Source: Trinickia caryophylli (GTDB lineage Bacteria > Pseudomonadota > Gammaproteobacteria > Burkholderiales > Burkholderiaceae). Taken from it: a DNA stretch of 64,000 nucleotides. Location: positions 4,154,001 to 4,218,000 of the forward strand of contig NZ_CP139970.1 of assembly GCF_034424545.1 (NCBI RefSeq), in the 5' to 3' direction. Below are positions 57,075-64,000 of the stretch, one piece after another (the stretch's first letter is position 1; each line of letters starts with the position of its first letter). The notes below the pieces were generated by a model, which worked only from the letters and a program-made list of their open reading frames with translations, searched no databases and had not been told where the DNA came from. Made by a program: the position numbers and the translations under genes.

Positions 57075-58055
57075 CTAGGTACCGGTCGCGGCATGGGCGA
57101 GCAGCAGCGCGATCGCGCACGAGGTCAGGCGAGCCAGCGTGCCGTCGGCACGGCTTGTCAATACGATCGGCACGCGCGCGCCCACCACGATTCCGGCAAT
57201 CCGCGCATCGGCCAGGTATTCGAGCTCCTTCGCCACCATGTTGCCCGCTTCGAGGTCCGGCACCACCAGAATGTCGGACGCGCCCGCGACGGGCGAGCGG
57301 ATGCCTTTCGCGTGCGCGGCGTCGGCGGAGATCGCGTTGTCGAAGGCGAGGGGGCCATCGACGATGCCGCCTCGTATCTGGCCACGCTCGGCCATCTTGC
57401 AGAGCGCCGCCGCATCGATCGTGGCGGGCAGCGTCTCGGTCACCGTTTCGACGGCCGACAGGACGGCCACGCGCGGCTCTTCGATGCCGAGCAACGTCGC
57501 GAGATCGATCGCGTTCTGAACGATGTCGCGCTTCTCGCCGAGCGTCGGGCGTACGTTGATGGCGGCGTCGGTAATGAAAAGCGGCCGGGCGTAGTGTGGC
57601 ACGTCGATCGCGAAGACATGGCTGATGCGGCGTGCTGTACGCAAGCCGCGATCCCGATCGACGACGGCCCGCATGAGCACGTCCGTGTGCAACGCGCCTT
57701 TCATGAGCGCCTGAACGCGCCGGGCGCGCGCCATGGCTACAGCCACGGCCGCGGCATCGTCGTCGTGCTCGGCCGTAACGATTTCGTATGGTGCCAGGTC
57801 GATGCCTGCCTCGCGCGCGGCGGCGCGGATCTTCGCTTCCGGGCCGACGAGCACGGGGACGATGAGCCCTGCGGCGCCGGCCTCGATCGCCCCGGCGAGC
57901 GAGGGCACGTCGACCGGATAGACCACGGCGGTCCGGATCGCCTCGAGCCCGTGCGCCATGCCGATCAGGTGATCGTAGAGTCGGCGCACCGGGCGTGTGA
58001 CGCCTGCGGAGCCGGCGTCGGCCGCATCGAGTGCGTGCTTTTCGACTGGTTTCAT
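57075..58055 (-). CDS. phosphate acetyl/butyryltransferase family protein
   Basis: The protein has 326 aa and one PTA_PTB domain, without the MaoC-like or DRTGG domains of longer forms. It would transfer an acyl group between CoA and phosphate. Family segments: LYDHLIGMAHGLEAIRTAVVYPVD, GLIVPVLVGPE, VMKGALHTD-like (LMKGALHTDVLM), RRISHVFAID, GGIVDGPLAFDNAIS, and DILVVPDLEAGNMVAKELEY. The start is ATG 58055, where the family begins. No acetate or butyrate kinase gene is beside it, so its partner must lie elsewhere. Confidence 0.9.
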   Translation of the reverse strand: MKPVEKHALDAADAGSAGVTRPVRRLYDHLIGMAHGLEAIRTAVVYPVDVPSLAGAIEAGAAGLIVPVLVGPEAKIRAAAREAGIDLAPYEIVTAEHDDDAAAVAVAMARARRVQALMKGALHTDVLMRAVVDRDRGLRTARRISHVFAIDVPHYARPLFITDAAINVRPTLGEKRDIVQNAIDLATLLGIEEPRVAVLSAVETVTETLPATIDAAALCKMAERGQIRGGIVDGPLAFDNAISADAAHAKGIRSPVAGASDILVVPDLEAGNMVAKELEYLADARIAGIVVGARVPIVLTSRADGTLARLTSCAIALLLAHAATGT

Positions 58056-58313
58056 AGGCCGATGGAAAGAGCGGGAACGGGATGTAGGGGGCTCGTCCAG
58101 GCGCGAACGCATGGCAATGGACGGCTTTCGCGTGGACAAACCCGATGGCGCTCACTATCCGCCGATTGCCCGTGCCGCGCGTTGATCGAGGTCAATCGAG
58201 CGGCTCCGAGCGTGCGGGTGCCGCTAGAATGGAGCCCCGCGCCGTGCCGCGCGAGCGCATGCGCGGCGCATGCCGCAATGAGAGAAACCCAAGGAAAGAA
58301 GGAGTAGCGATCG

Positions 58314-59300
58314 ATGCGTGGCGGACTCTCCCGTCGTGATGTGGCCCGGGGCATCCTGGTGATGGCGATGCTTGCGATGCTTGCGATGCTGGCCGGTTGC
58401 GGCACGCTCTTCGGTCCGAGGCGGCCCGCGGCGGCCTCCGGGCCCACGCCGGCGGAGCTGCTCGACGCCGAACTCCAGATACCGCCGCAGCCTTCGTCGG
58501 AAGCTTTGGGATCGGTTATCGTCACCGCGCCGCTGCACGAGCCGCAGGAGGCGAGACGCGCACCGCCGAAGCCCGTGCATCGGCGCCCGCCGCCGCCGCC
58601 GAAGGCCGCGGCTGAAACTCCGCCGCCGCCAGCGCCGGTCGTTCCGCCGCCGATCGTGGCCTCGCGCTTGCTGTCCAACGATACGCGCGGCCTGCTGGAC
58701 GCTCGCGTTCAGCGTCCCGACGGCAAGGTCATCGGCCGCGCGATCGATGTGCTCGTCGACCGGAATGGAAAACCAACCGAAATGCTCGTCAATCTCAGCG
58801 GGTTCATGGGCATCGGCGATCGCAAGGTCCGTTTCCCCTGGAGCGCGTTCGCGTTCAACATGACGCCGCAAAAAGCCTCGGTCACGCTCGGCGTGGCGCC
58901 GGGGCAGCCGCCGGCGGCCGGGGCGTTGGGCAAGAAGGCAGCCCGCGTTGCGGGCGGCAATGACGCACCGGGGCTGACGGGGCTCATCGACGTGACGGTC
59001 GAGCGCCCCGACGGCTCGCGCGTTGGTCGCGTTACCGACGTGCTCATCGACAACCATGCGCTGCCGCAGGCCGCCGTGGTCGACGTCGGCAGCCTCATTC
59101 ACGATCGGCGCCGCATCGCGGCCGACTGGTCCGCGCTGAGATTCGTGCCGAAGAGCGACGGCCTGACCGTGCGCACCGATCTGACCGATGCCCAGATCCA
59201 GGCGGCGCCGGCGTTCGAGCCCGATCAGCCGGTACGCGCGGTATCGCCCTTCGTGCCGCCCAGGCAGCCGGCGACGCCCGCGGCGCCTCAAGCACGGTGA
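58314..59300 (+). CDS. lipoprotein with two PRC-barrel-like domains
   Basis: The protein has 328 aa. A signal peptide ends in a lipobox (LAMLAGCG, acylated Cys near residue 28). The hydrophobic core is encoded by a tandem 9-base repeat (ATGCTTGCG). A proline-rich linker (HRRPPPPPKAAAE and PPPPAPVVPPP) leads to two PRC-barrel repeats that share a VQRPDGKVIGRAIDVLVD / VERPDGSRVGRVTDVLID pattern. It is probably anchored in the periplasm, with the linker spanning to a target. Function unknown. The stop overlaps a possible GTG start of the MFS gene. Confidence 0.8.
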   Translation: MRGGLSRRDVARGILVMAMLAMLAMLAGCGTLFGPRRPAAASGPTPAELLDAELQIPPQPSSEALGSVIVTAPLHEPQEARRAPPKPVHRRPPPPPKAAAETPPPPAPVVPPPIVASRLLSNDTRGLLDARVQRPDGKVIGRAIDVLVDRNGKPTEMLVNLSGFMGIGDRKVRFPWSAFAFNMTPQKASVTLGVAPGQPPAAGALGKKAARVAGGNDAPGLTGLIDVTVERPDGSRVGRVTDVLIDNHALPQAAVVDVGSLIHDRRRIAADWSALRFVPKSDGLTVRTDLTDAQIQAAPAFEPDQPVRAVSPFVPPRQPATPAAPQAR

Positions 59301-59308
59301 CGGTACAG

Positions 59309-60523
59309 ATGGCAACCATTCGCAGTCTTCGTGCGCTCGACTGGCTGAACTTCTTTCTCGCCAACGTCCAGACGGGCTTCGGGCCGTTCATCGCCTCGTA
59401 TCTGACATCCAACAAATGGACGCAAGGGGAAATCGGCATAGCGCTTAGCGTGGGCACCGCCACGGCCATGTTGAGCCAGGTGCCGGCCGGCGCGCTGATT
59501 GACGCGTTGCGCAACAAGAAAGCGGCCGCGGCCGCGGCCATTCTGGCCATTGCGGCCTGCGCGCTGCTGCTTGCCGCGAGTCCGACGCTCGTACCCGTAA
59601 TCGCGGCGGAGGTCTTCCATGGGTTTGCCAGCTGCATGCTGACACCGGCCATCGCGGCGATCTCGTTCGCGCTCGTCGGCCGTCATGCGCTCGGCAACCG
59701 GCTCGGGCGCAATGCCACCTATGCTTCCATTGGCAGCGCCGTGGCCGCCGCTCTGATGGGCCTCTTCGGCGAGTATTCGTCGGCGCGTGCGGTGTTCTGG
59801 CTGACCGCCGGGCTGACGGTGCCGGCGCTCGTCGCCTTGTCGATGATCGAGCACACCGGACGCATTGCGGTGAGCAACGCCAGCGCGGAACCGGTCAGGC
59901 GCTCCAGCATGAGCGAGTTGCTGCGCGACAGGCGCGTGCTCATTTTTTCCGCATGCATTGCACTGTTCCACCTGTCCAATGCCGCCATGCTGAATCTCGC
60001 GGCGGGCGAAGTGACGACGCACATGAGCGACAACGTCCAACTCGTGATCGCGGCATGCATCATCGTGCCGCAGATGGTCGTCGCCGCGCTTTCGCCCTGG
60101 GTCGGCCGCTCGGCCGAGCGCTGGGGCCGGCGCCCGCTGCTGTTGTTCGGATTCGCGGCGCTGCCCGTGCGCGCGCTGTTGTTCGCCGGCGTGTCGAGCC
60201 CGTACCTGCTGGTACCGGTGCAGCTTTTCGATGGGATCAGTGCCGCGGTTTTCGGCGTCATGCTGCCGCTGATCGCAGCCGATGTGGCGGGGGGCAAGGG
60301 CCACTACAACCTATGTATCGGGCTCTTCGGACTCACAGCCGGTATCGGCGCGACACTCTCGACGCTCGTGGCCGGTTTCATCGCCGACCACTTCGGCAAC
60401 ACTGCCAGCTTTTTGTGCCTCGCGGCGGCCGGGGCGATGGCCGTACTGCTCGTGTGGGCTGCACTGCCGGAAACGCGCGATGCGGACGAAACGCCGGCGA
60501 GCACGCCGGCGCCGTCCGCCTGA
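59309..60523 (+). CDS. MFS transporter (drug/metabolite exporter type)
   Basis: The protein has 404 aa and 12 membrane helices. Signature parts: RALDWLNFFLANVQTGFGPFIASYL in helix 1, GRNATYASIGSAVAAAL in the first half, and RSAERWGRRPLLLFGF at the central inter-repeat loop, the MFS motif A equivalent. The substrate is unknown. ATG 59309 is used; GTG 59297, which overlaps the preceding stop (GTGA), is an alternative that would couple it to the lipoprotein gene. Confidence 0.88.
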   Translation: MATIRSLRALDWLNFFLANVQTGFGPFIASYLTSNKWTQGEIGIALSVGTATAMLSQVPAGALIDALRNKKAAAAAAILAIAACALLLAASPTLVPVIAAEVFHGFASCMLTPAIAAISFALVGRHALGNRLGRNATYASIGSAVAAALMGLFGEYSSARAVFWLTAGLTVPALVALSMIEHTGRIAVSNASAEPVRRSSMSELLRDRRVLIFSACIALFHLSNAAMLNLAAGEVTTHMSDNVQLVIAACIIVPQMVVAALSPWVGRSAERWGRRPLLLFGFAALPVRALLFAGVSSPYLLVPVQLFDGISAAVFGVMLPLIAADVAGGKGHYNLCIGLFGLTAGIGATLSTLVAGFIADHFGNTASFLCLAAAGAMAVLLVWAALPETRDADETPASTPAPSA

Positions 60524-60534
60524 GCGGCGCGGCT

Positions 60535-61377
60535 TCAGCGCATCATCCGGCGGCGAAAGAGCGCGGCGCACACGAGAAACGGAACCACCACGTAAGCGGC
60601 GAGCACGGCCACATCGACGAGCGCTCCCGTCATCGGCCGGCCGAGCATTGCCGCCCGGATCAACTCGACGGCATGTGCGAGCGGCAATGCTTGCGCGGCG
60701 TGGCGCACCGGCATCGGCAACTGGGTGAGCGGAAAGAACACGCCCGAGAGCAGCAGCATTGGCGTGATCACGAGCGTTTGATAGAACATGAAGAAGTCGT
60801 AGGACGGGGCGAGCGCGGTCACGATCATCGCCAGGCTTGCAAACGCAAGCCCCGAGAGGGCGACGACGGGCAGGGCGGCGAGCATCGACGGGAAGTTCGC
60901 GTAGCCGAGCACCCCGGCCACGAGCATGATCGCCGCGCCGGAAAGCACGGCCTTGCTTGCTGCCCAGGCGATCTCTCCGAGGACGATATCGCCGAGCGTC
61001 AACGGCGTATGCATGATCGCTTCCCAGGTTCGCTGCACGTGCATGCGCGAGAAGCCCGAGTACATCGATTCGAAGCTGGCCGACATCATGACGCTCGAGG
61101 CCACTGTGCCCGCGGCCAGAAAAGCGATATAGGGTACGCCGTCGACTTCCCCCACCATCAGCCCGAGACCGAAGCCGAGGCCGAACAGGTAGATCATCGG
61201 ATCGGCGAGATTGCCGAACATCGAGGCGAGGGCGAGCTTGCGCCAGACCAGATAGTTGCGGCGCCACACCGATAACCAGTTGGTAGCGTTTGCAGGCAGC
61301 GCGAGGCGGGGACCGGGCGTATGCATCGGAAGCGGGCCGTGCCGGTTGTCACGAGGCGAATATGAAGAGGTTTCCAT
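60535..61377 (-). CDS. nodJ: ABC-2 type transporter permease (NodJ-like)
   Basis: The protein has 280 aa and six membrane helices. NodJ-family features: [22 protein letters not shown] and [15 protein letters not shown] near the C-terminus, with [17 protein letters not shown] just before. It acts with the NodI-like ATPase encoded just upstream to export a glycolipid, polysaccharide or drug. Outside rhizobia such pairs are general exporters, so the symbol marks homology, not nodulation. It follows nodI by 25 bases. Confidence 0.85.
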   Translation of the reverse strand: METSSYSPRDNRHGPLPMHTPGPRLALPANATNWLSVWRRNYLVWRKLALASMFGNLADPMIYLFGLGFGLGLMVGEVDGVPYIAFLAAGTVASSVMMSASFESMYSGFSRMHVQRTWEAIMHTPLTLGDIVLGEIAWAASKAVLSGAAIMLVAGVLGYANFPSMLAALPVVALSGLAFASLAMIVTALAPSYDFFMFYQTLVITPMLLLSGVFFPLTQLPMPVRHAAQALPLAHAVELIRAAMLGRPMTGALVDVAVLAAYVVVPFLVCAALFRRRMMR

Positions 61378-61402
61378 GGTATCGAGGCGGGCGCGTGACG
61401 GT

Positions 61403-62317
61403 TCAGTCCTGCATTTCGCGGCCGGTGAGCCGCAGGAATACGTCTTCGAGATTGGCCGGGCGGTGCAGGTAGCGCAAACCCGGGCGGCCGGCGAGACGCG
61501 CATTGACGGGCTGTGCATCTTCGACGTAGCAAAAAAGCGTCTCGCCGCTGATCTCGGTGCGTGCCGCGAATGGGGCCAGCTCGTCGCGCAGCGCGGCCGG
61601 CTCGGCGCCATACACTTCGATGACATCGCAGCCGATCTCGGACGCGATCAACTCATCGGGCGAACCCTCTGCGATCTTGCGCCCTTCCTCGATAATGCAA
61701 AGGCGGTCGCACAGCCGCTCGGCCTCCTCCATGAAATGCGTGGTGAGCAGAATGGTCTTGCCGCGCGCGATCAGCGAGCGCAGCCGTTCCCATATGAGGT
61801 GACGTGCTTGCGGGTCGAGGCCGGTGGTCGGCTCGTCGAGAATCAGCACGTCAGGGTCGTTGACCAAAGCGCGCGCGAGCGTGAGACGCCGCTTCATGCC
61901 CCCCGAAAGCTCGGCCACGCGTGCATCGGCTTTGCTTTCGAGGCGGGCGAATTCGAGGAGCGGTTCGACCATGGCGCGCGTCTTGCTCGCCGACAGGCCG
62001 AAATAGCGCCCGAAGACGAGCAGATTCTCGCGCACGGTGAAATCGGGATCGAGGTTGTCGAATTGCGGGACGACGCCGACGCGCTGGCGCGCAATGCGCG
62101 CGTACCGCGGAATTGCCTGGCCGCCGAGCGAAATTGCGCCCGCATCGGGCTCGGCGATACCGAGCAGCATGCGCAGCGTGGTCGTCTTGCCTGCGCCGTT
62201 GGGCCCGAGCAGGCCGAAGCATTCGCCGGTGCCTACGTGGAACGACAATTGGTCGACGACGGTTTTCCCGCCGTAGCGCTTCTCGACATGGGTGAATTCG
62301 ATTGCGTGATTCGACAT
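61403..62317 (-). CDS. nodI: ABC transporter ATP-binding protein (NodI-like)
   Basis: The protein has 304 aa. Walker A ([14 protein letters not shown]), signature ([15 protein letters not shown]), Walker B ([13 protein letters not shown]) and H-loop ([17 protein letters not shown]) are intact. The ~80-residue C-terminal extension typical of NodI/DrrA is present ([14 protein letters not shown]). It energises the NodJ-like permease downstream. The start is [17 protein letters not shown] (62317), where the family begins. Its nearest neighbours give no substrate clue. Confidence 0.88.
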   Translation of the reverse strand: MSNHAIEFTHVEKRYGGKTVVDQLSFHVGTGECFGLLGPNGAGKTTTLRMLLGIAEPDAGAISLGGQAIPRYARIARQRVGVVPQFDNLDPDFTVRENLLVFGRYFGLSASKTRAMVEPLLEFARLESKADARVAELSGGMKRRLTLARALVNDPDVLILDEPTTGLDPQARHLIWERLRSLIARGKTILLTTHFMEEAERLCDRLCIIEEGRKIAEGSPDELIASEIGCDVIEVYGAEPAALRDELAPFAARTEISGETLFCYVEDAQPVNARLAGRPGLRYLHRPANLEDVFLRLTGREMQD

Positions 62318-62512
62318 GGGACGATGCGGCAGCGGACCGGCCGACGCCAGGAAAAATGGGCGCCTCATTCTAGTGCAGTTCGGCGCGATTGCCGATCTGC
62401 ACGTGCGATGCGGCGAATCGTCGGACTAGGCGTTTTCCATCTCTTGCAACTGCGATTGCGGCGCACCATGATTCAAACGTACGTCTGCGGTGGTGCGGAC
62501 AGGGAGGCCAGC

Positions 62513-63010
62513 ATGGCGAGCTATAAAAAGATTCTGCTTTGTTACGACGGCACGCGCGAGGGTCGCAAGGCATTGCGCTGCGGCGCCGATCTCGCACTCG
62601 ATCTCAAGGCCGAGGCGCATCTGCTCTCGGTGGTCGATATGCGCACGAGCATCGCGCAAAGCGCCGGGCTGTTGACCGATGTCGCTTGCGGCCGTTTCGA
62701 GGAAGCCGCGCGTGAAATTCTGCAAGAGGGCGTGGACTGGTTGACGGAGCGCGGCGTGTGCGCACAGGGGCATTTTGCGTTCGGGCATCCGATCGACGAG
62801 ATTGCCCGTCTGGCCGAGGAACTCGAGGTCGATCTCGTCGTGGTGGGGCACCGTGCGCGCAGCGGCTTGTCGCGATGGTGGATGGGCGCGGGCAATACGC
62901 CGTTGCTCGACCGCGTTTCCTGCAGCATTCTCGTTGCGGTTTCCACGGCGCATGAGCAAGAGCCGGTCAGGCAGCCCGTCGCGCAGGCTGGTGCAGGGAC
63001 CGAGAGCTAG
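62513..63010 (+). CDS. universal stress protein (UspA family)
   Basis: The protein has 165 aa and a single Usp fold: KKILLCYDGTREGRKALRCGADLA, then VVVGHRARSGLSRWWMGAGNTPLLDRVSCSILVA (residues about 115-148) with the GxxGxG(S) type ATP-binding loop partly altered. AGGGAGG 6 bases before ATG 62513 fixes the start. No FNR box was seen upstream. Such proteins often act in stationary-phase or low-oxygen survival. Confidence 0.9.
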   Translation: MASYKKILLCYDGTREGRKALRCGADLALDLKAEAHLLSVVDMRTSIAQSAGLLTDVACGRFEEAAREILQEGVDWLTERGVCAQGHFAFGHPIDEIARLAEELEVDLVVVGHRARSGLSRWWMGAGNTPLLDRVSCSILVAVSTAHEQEPVRQPVAQAGAGTES

Positions 63011-63026
63011 ACAGTGCGGTACGGTC

Positions 63027-63695
63027 TTAATTGCGCCGGCCGAGGTCAACCGCGGCCAGCTTCCAATCGAACCAGCCGCTGCGCTGGAAGAGCACGCTGT
63101 ACGGCTCGCTCTGGTCGTCCCGACGATACGTGACCGCGAAAGTATCGATACTCCGATAGCCTGCTGACGCGCGCGGCGGCTTCGGTTCCGGCGTTACCGT
63201 ACTTTGCCCTGGCGCCGCATTTTCGCCTTGCGCGGGAGGATTGCCGCCGGCAGTGACGTCCCCGCCCTGGCCAGGCGGGGGTGGCGCCTCGCCAGGATCG
63301 CCATGGGGCGGGATGCCGTTGAGCAACGCAGCCACGCCATCGGGGGTGGCATAGGCGTCGACGAGCGGACCGATCAGCGCAATGCCCACAAGCGCACCCA
63401 ATGCCGCGAAGGGGTGCTCGCGCTTTTGCGTTTCTATCCTCCGTGCGAGCAGATCGGTGACCTGTTGCTTCAGGCTCGTGCGCAAGGACGGGTAATCGAC
63501 GTACCGACTGACCGTCTCGGCGTCGCGCGCGTCAGCCGCCCGCTTGAGGCGGTCAAGTACGAGATAGGGGGATGCATAGCTGTAGGCGGCTATCCCGAAT
63601 ACGACGAGCAGGGCGAGCACAAGCGCGGCGATCAGGGGCATGCGGCGGGGCATGCGGCGCGCAGGGCGGGTGTAGCGAGGTTGGTCGTTGTTCAT
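63027..63695 (-). CDS. DUF2939-family membrane-anchored protein
   Basis: The protein has 222 aa. One membrane helix (LIAALVLALLVVFGIAAYSY, about 20-39) is followed by a periplasmic-type part. The DUF2939 features are YLVLDRLKRAADARDAETVSRYVDYPSLRTSLKQQV (residues about 42-77) and a C-terminal IDTFAVTYRRDD with RSGWFDWKLAAVDL. A glycine/proline-rich linker (~130-170) separates the two. ATG 63695 is preferred over 63734. Function unknown. It converges with the Usp gene. Confidence 0.8.
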   Translation of the reverse strand: MNNDQPRYTRPARRMPRRMPLIAALVLALLVVFGIAAYSYASPYLVLDRLKRAADARDAETVSRYVDYPSLRTSLKQQVTDLLARRIETQKREHPFAALGALVGIALIGPLVDAYATPDGVAALLNGIPPHGDPGEAPPPPGQGGDVTAGGNPPAQGENAAPGQSTVTPEPKPPRASAGYRSIDTFAVTYRRDDQSEPYSVLFQRSGWFDWKLAAVDLGRRN

Positions 63696-63767
63696 TGATT
63701 CAACGAATGGATCGATGGAACTCGAATGGACCACCTGCCGGGCGAAACGATCCCGTAGTCGTTGTCG

Positions 63768-64000
63768 TTACCCGAGTTGGGCGGCACGGAGGCCGGCCCG
63801 CTCCTCGTCGATGCAGCGGTCGATCATCCGGCAAACCGCATCGATGCTGCCGACCAGGATGACGCGTGACGGCCCATGATAGACGCGGACGGGCGCGCGA
63901 CGCGAAGGCTCGGCATGCACGGCGCTGTTCAACGAGACGCGCGCGAAAGCAGGCATTGCAGCCAACTGGGCGTTGACCGTAGCGCCGGGCGCGGAAAATC
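63768..64000 (-). CDS. partial hypothetical protein, 5' end beyond window
   Basis: The minus-strand frame stays open to the window edge (last in-frame codon near 63998). The visible ~77 C-terminal residues contain SAPGATVNAQLAAMP, VRVYHGPSRVILVGS and DAVCRMIDRCIDEERAGL. No family is recognised. It lies 73 bases upstream of the DUF2939 gene in the same direction. The start is unknown; an ATG at 63965 is possible. Confidence 0.4.
   Translation of the reverse strand, partial: FSAPGATVNAQLAAMPAFARVSLNSAVHAEPSRRAPVRVYHGPSRVILVGSIDAVCRMIDRCIDEERAGLRAAQLG

Noticed and set aside
58350..58395. Tandem ATGCTTGCG repeats as a CRISPR-like or phase-variable repeat
   Set aside because: Only two exact copies plus a diverged one, in frame in a signal peptide; far too short for an array. 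Kept only as a remark in the lipoprotein finding.
60535..62317. Reading NodI/NodJ homologues as evidence of nodulation
   Set aside because: No nodulation genes or nod boxes are present; the pair is a widespread exporter type.

Overview
The window is high-GC chromosomal DNA of a betaproteobacterium in the Burkholderiaceae (Burkholderia/Paraburkholderia/Trinickia type). The grounds are the gene content and order (dimethylglycine cluster, hmgA-fahA-maiA, NodT-type efflux operon, OxlT-like carrier with a 43-aa partner), an IS407-type element and strongly GC-biased third codon positions. About 60 protein genes, three tRNA genes (Leu-CAG, fMet, His-GTG), one complete insertion sequence and one gene remnant are supported. 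No rRNA, CRISPR array, prophage or replication origin was seen.

Layout. 0-8.9 kb: a plus-strand operon for N-methylated glycine use: an edge-cut serine hydroxymethyltransferase, an M19 dipeptidase-like protein that lacks several zinc ligands, a V4R-like protein, dgcA, dgcB, and ETF alpha and beta. 8.9-10.8 kb: an extradiol ring-cleavage (LigB/DODA) dioxygenase divergent from a LysR regulator. 10.8-15.2 kb: a LysR gene divergent from hmgA-fahA-maiA, the lower tyrosine/homogentisate route. 15.5-18.2 kb: a perfect FNR-type box followed by a YdaT-like small protein and a 785-aa protein that joins an FAD/NAD disulfide-type oxidoreductase to a patatin-like lipase. This is the most unusual item in the window.

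18.3-22.3 kb is an accessory patch: two toxin-antitoxin pairs (Phd/ParE-like and Phd/VapC), a decayed MocR-type gene and a 1236-bp IS407-group element, lying on the 3' side of tRNA-Leu. 22.3-25.9 kb holds rnr and rlmB. 26-38.9 kb holds a porin, a two-component system and an MdtABC-like RND efflux operon with a NodT outer-membrane factor. Both pump proteins and the outer-membrane factor carry serine-rich insertions. 39.1-41.9 kb holds a three-cupredoxin nitrite reductase (nirK) with an FNR-like box upstream, and rpiA. 42-44.9 kb holds a small hypothetical gene, a Crp/Fnr-family regulator without cluster cysteines, about 1 kb of non-coding DNA with strong hairpins, and a GntR/FCD regulator.

45-50 kb (minus strand) holds an amino-acid ABC permease and binding protein without an ATPase, then pyrD, bpt, aat and a Nudix hydrolase. 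bpt and aat together supply both N-end-rule aminoacyl transferases. 50-52 kb holds the OxlT-like carrier with its small partner, and tRNA-fMet. 52-59 kb holds a UPF0303 protein, a 3-hydroxyisobutyryl-CoA hydrolase, several small hypotheticals, tRNA-His, dusA and a phosphate acyltransferase. 58-64 kb holds a PRC-barrel lipoprotein, an MFS carrier, a NodI/NodJ-type ABC exporter, a universal stress protein, a DUF2939 protein and an edge-cut hypothetical.

How the genes connect. The first operon turns dimethylglycine into sarcosine and sends electrons via ETF and the DgcB iron-sulfur protein to the quinone pool, while the hydroxymethyltransferase handles glycine, serine and one-carbon units. The hmg cluster yields fumarate and acetoacetate. 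The FNR-type boxes near 15.5 and 39.1 kb suggest that the oxidoreductase-patatin fusion and nirK respond to low oxygen. These links are inferences from sequence and family knowledge; no searches were run.
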